Assembly (NCBI GenBank): GCA_027186245.1
Contig: CP114487.1
Location: 5,575,001 to 5,639,000 of the forward strand
Source of the DNA: Coriaria nepalensis
Taxonomy: Eukaryota > Streptophyta > Magnoliopsida > Cucurbitales > Coriariaceae
Length of the DNA stretch: 64,000 nt
Direction of reading: 5' to 3'
Part shown: piece after piece, positions 61,340 to 64,000 of the stretch
Layout: each line of letters opens with the position of its first letter
How positions within the stretch are numbered: the stretch's first letter is position 1
The notes under the pieces: model-generated
What the model saw: only the letters and a program-made list of their open reading frames with translations
Database searches by the model: none
Told to the model about the DNA's origin: nothing
Position numbers and translations under genes: made by a program

Positions 61340-62099
61340 TTATAAGTTGGAAGTTACCACAACCGTCCCATAAATTTTATGAGTAACATCATAAAAGATT
61401 TTCAGAAACTTGGAAAAGGCTCTTATGAAATGGCAAGTGACATACATATAAGGGTAGTTATGAACCGAAGTTCATGTTTCAGTAGTGAGACAAACTTTTT
61501 GCCTAATTGATACAAATGTATCCTTCAATTCATCTTTCAACATTAAAATTATCCGAGCACACTCTCTCTTGATACTTTTATGAGATGGCATCTAAAACCT
61601 AGATTCAGCATACTACAACAAAGCTATAAACCCAACCTTCTCGACAATAGAAAACGATAACACATCAACCACTATCATACGAGCTACTAGTTCTCTCATC
61701 TTTTGGGTATCAAATTATCTAGTGTTATATCTCCCAAACAATCATTTTTCCCATTAGCAATATCATAGATTATTTATAATTGTGCCACTTACGACTCTTA
61801 TTTCTCTTAAATGCAATACATGAATTAAGATATTTTAGCAAACCTAAAGTGCCTTGCTTGCTACTATCTGCCTTTAATATTTTATTGCAATGATTGCAAG
61901 TAGCCACTTTAGGATTGCTACCTGGAAGTCTCTTGATATCATTCCCTTCTTAGATGGGCCTTCTTGAGAAGTTGAGTCAACTTAATCACCATGTTGATTT
62001 TCCACATTTGGGTTAGCATGAATCGTGTCATCTTGGCTTTGGGGATGATTTCAATTATCTGAATTTATGTTAGGTGTGAATTTGGGATTACTCGCCATC
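61340..62099 (-). pseudogene. hAT transposase N-terminal half, decayed
   Basis: Minus strand from ATG at 62099 (MASNPKFTPNINSDN). A BED-type zinc finger remnant reads KVATCNHCNKILKADSSKQGTLGLLKYLNSC (about 61930-61830). Then MRELVARMIVVDVLSFSIVE, MPSHKSIKRECARII, and KVCLTTET-stop-TSVHNYPYMYVTCHFI, the hAT signature around the first catalytic region in which Trp (TGG) has become TGA. Several other stops. The C-terminal dimerisation domain is not seen. Confidence 0.78.
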
Positions 62100-64000
62100 T
62101 GATTAAAATAAAATCGGTTACACAAAAATCAAATGCCAATAATAATAATAATAATAATATACATTAGAGAAGAGAGAGAGAGAGACTAATTTTTTCCGTT
62201 TTTAGTTCTAGTTTTTTAAGTTATATGTTCAGAAACAATGTACAAGGACTCCTAATCATCAATAATGATAACTACCTAACAAATAAACTAATAGCTTCCT
62301 AAACTTGAAATATAAAATAGAGAATGTACATCTATCTAGATTCTAATTCAAAGTAATGAACTATTATTGAAGGATCATCGTCATCATACAGAATGGAGCA
62401 AGTACGAATGAAAATTCTCGCAATCGGAAATGTACAGAATACAAATACTTGAAACAGCCCCAAATTGATCTCAAATCTGAAAGTTTTACAAGGTAAGGTT
62501 TGTAACCTATGATGGTGGATGGGCAATAATAAAATATTTGTTGAGAGTTTGTAACACAAAACATGAATAAGAAATCTATGTTCTTTCTAATTTCTCTCTA
62601 TATTCTCTTTTCTTATTTCACAACAATAACTTAAATCTGCATTCCTTTTACTCATTACCTAGATCTATTAGATTAAAACTTTTGTATGACAAATTAGGAT
62701 TAGATTCCTTAAGAGTTTCTTATAAGTATTTTTTTTTTTTTCTTTTTTATAGGTTTTTGATTAAAAAAAACAATTATATAATAAACAAGTCTAAATCGGG
62801 TGTCACATGGCATTTAAAGGGTGTTACAAGCTCAACTTTATATATATGCTAGAATTTATTCTGGTGCATGGGGCAGAATTATATAATATTTATTGATTTG
62901 AAAGTTATCTTTAAATTATCTTTTAAATTGTTAAGTGGTCAAAAACTAAGTTTATTTTTCGAAATAAGAAGGGGAATGGAATAAACAATTTTACAAACAT
63001 ACTAAAAAAATAAGATTAATATTTTATTGCGTAATAAATTGGCCACGACAAAGACTTTCGGTTATTTATATAAACAATTACTATCATTTATACTTTTTAC
63101 ATTTTTTAACATACATATGCTTGATTAAAGAAAGTGAATAGTCAAACTTTTATTCCCAGATTTTTGCATTGAAAGAATAGCTAAATTTAATTTAATGCTT
63201 ACTAATATTTATTATTTTAAAAAAGTAAATAAAGTCTAGAAAAATAATTCGAGGATTAATTATGCTCACCTTATTTTTAGAGAAATTTATTATTTAAGGA
63301 TATTATTAAATATTGTTCGTGAACCTCAAAACTATGAAGAAATTTGTATCGTTCATAATGTTACCCACTCAACATTCAAGTCATTACATTATGCTCTGAC
63401 GGAGATAAAGGTGAACTGAAGCAATGATAGTACAAGAATTAAAAATAAATATTTGATGTTGAAAATCAAAAGTACTCTCTTCATGTTTAAAAAAATTAAT
63501 ATTTAATATTATAATTGTTTATGATTTGCTAATTGTATATATATATGTATATTTTTTTCTTTCCAATTTGTATATGCTTTCGGATTTATTGAAAATCAAA
63601 AGGAAAAATTAAATAAAATAAGGAAAAAAAATATTCCATCATTTATTTAGTTAATTTTAGATTGAATTACTATCTTCTTCCCTATATTTACATTATTTTC
63701 TTATGTTTATCTACAAATTACGATTTCCTTAGTAAGAAATAACATTAAAATTTTATTATCATTTTTTTTTTCTGCAAACACGTTTCTTTTTCTTTTTTTC
63801 AATTTTATTATGAATTAAGATTTTATGCTTTAAGGTTTTCAATTTACGATTTTATGTTTTAGAATTTTCTTAGATCGTCAAAAGTTTGTATTTTCTAGAT
63901 GAAAATAAGCTTCTTTTTTTTTCTTCCTTTTTTTCTAATATAAGGTTATTAATTTGCAATTAATATTAAATATATTATAATCCGTGCAATGCACAAGAGC
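62100..64000. other. AT-rich intergenic DNA
   Basis: Contains a short (AAT)n and (GA)n microsatellite at about 62135-62190. Short frames near 62332-62564 have no recognisable features. No gene seen to the window end. Confidence 0.55.

Overview
This window reads as nuclear DNA of a flowering plant, most likely a eudicot. It is AT-rich and intron-containing. It holds one plausible host gene and is otherwise dominated by plant-type repeats: a 142-bp satellite, an L1-type LINE, a TRIM, Ty1/copia and Ty3/gypsy elements, and CACTA and hAT transposase remnants. I saw no bacterial genes, CRISPR array, rRNA or intact tRNA. The species cannot be named from the sequence alone.

Layout. 1-7535 and 13909-21731: one satellite array with a ~142-bp period, in two subfamilies that meet near 5300, split by an old LINE (7536-13908) with a poly-A tail and a decayed target-site duplication. 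21732-24768: intergenic DNA with a G-rich degenerate repeat, an ~80-83-bp minisatellite built around a palindrome, and an inverted repeat. 24769-33406: a ten-exon plus-strand gene for a protein of about 665 residues (my model). All intron phases agree. It carries a duplicated exon pair and a degenerate third copy of the same motif, and a TRIM sits in intron 7. 33407-37020: non-coding, with an ~0.8-kb direct repeat carrying strong hairpins.

37020-64000 is a retrotransposon graveyard. It contains a gypsy remnant beside a truncated LTR (37020-38835), an LTR-like segment (38836-39312), a CACTA transposase remnant (39810-40175), and a minus-strand copia composite with one LTR (40822-41835) and two consecutive gag-protease modules (to 47412). 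Then come a leader-like repeat region and an LTR-like stretch (to about 50468). Next is a minus-strand Ty3/gypsy chromovirus with both LTRs (51246-59783), primer-binding site, polypurine tract, TATA boxes and an extra gag-like reading frame. The window ends with hAT remnants (60440-62099) and featureless AT-rich DNA.

The only sequence likely to serve the host is the ten-exon gene. Every mobile-element coding region I read carries stops, frameshifts or altered catalytic motifs, so any activity would need proteins from elsewhere. I found no clearly new functional system. The best leads are the modular host gene, the two-gag arrangements in the copia and gypsy elements, and the palindromic minisatellite.
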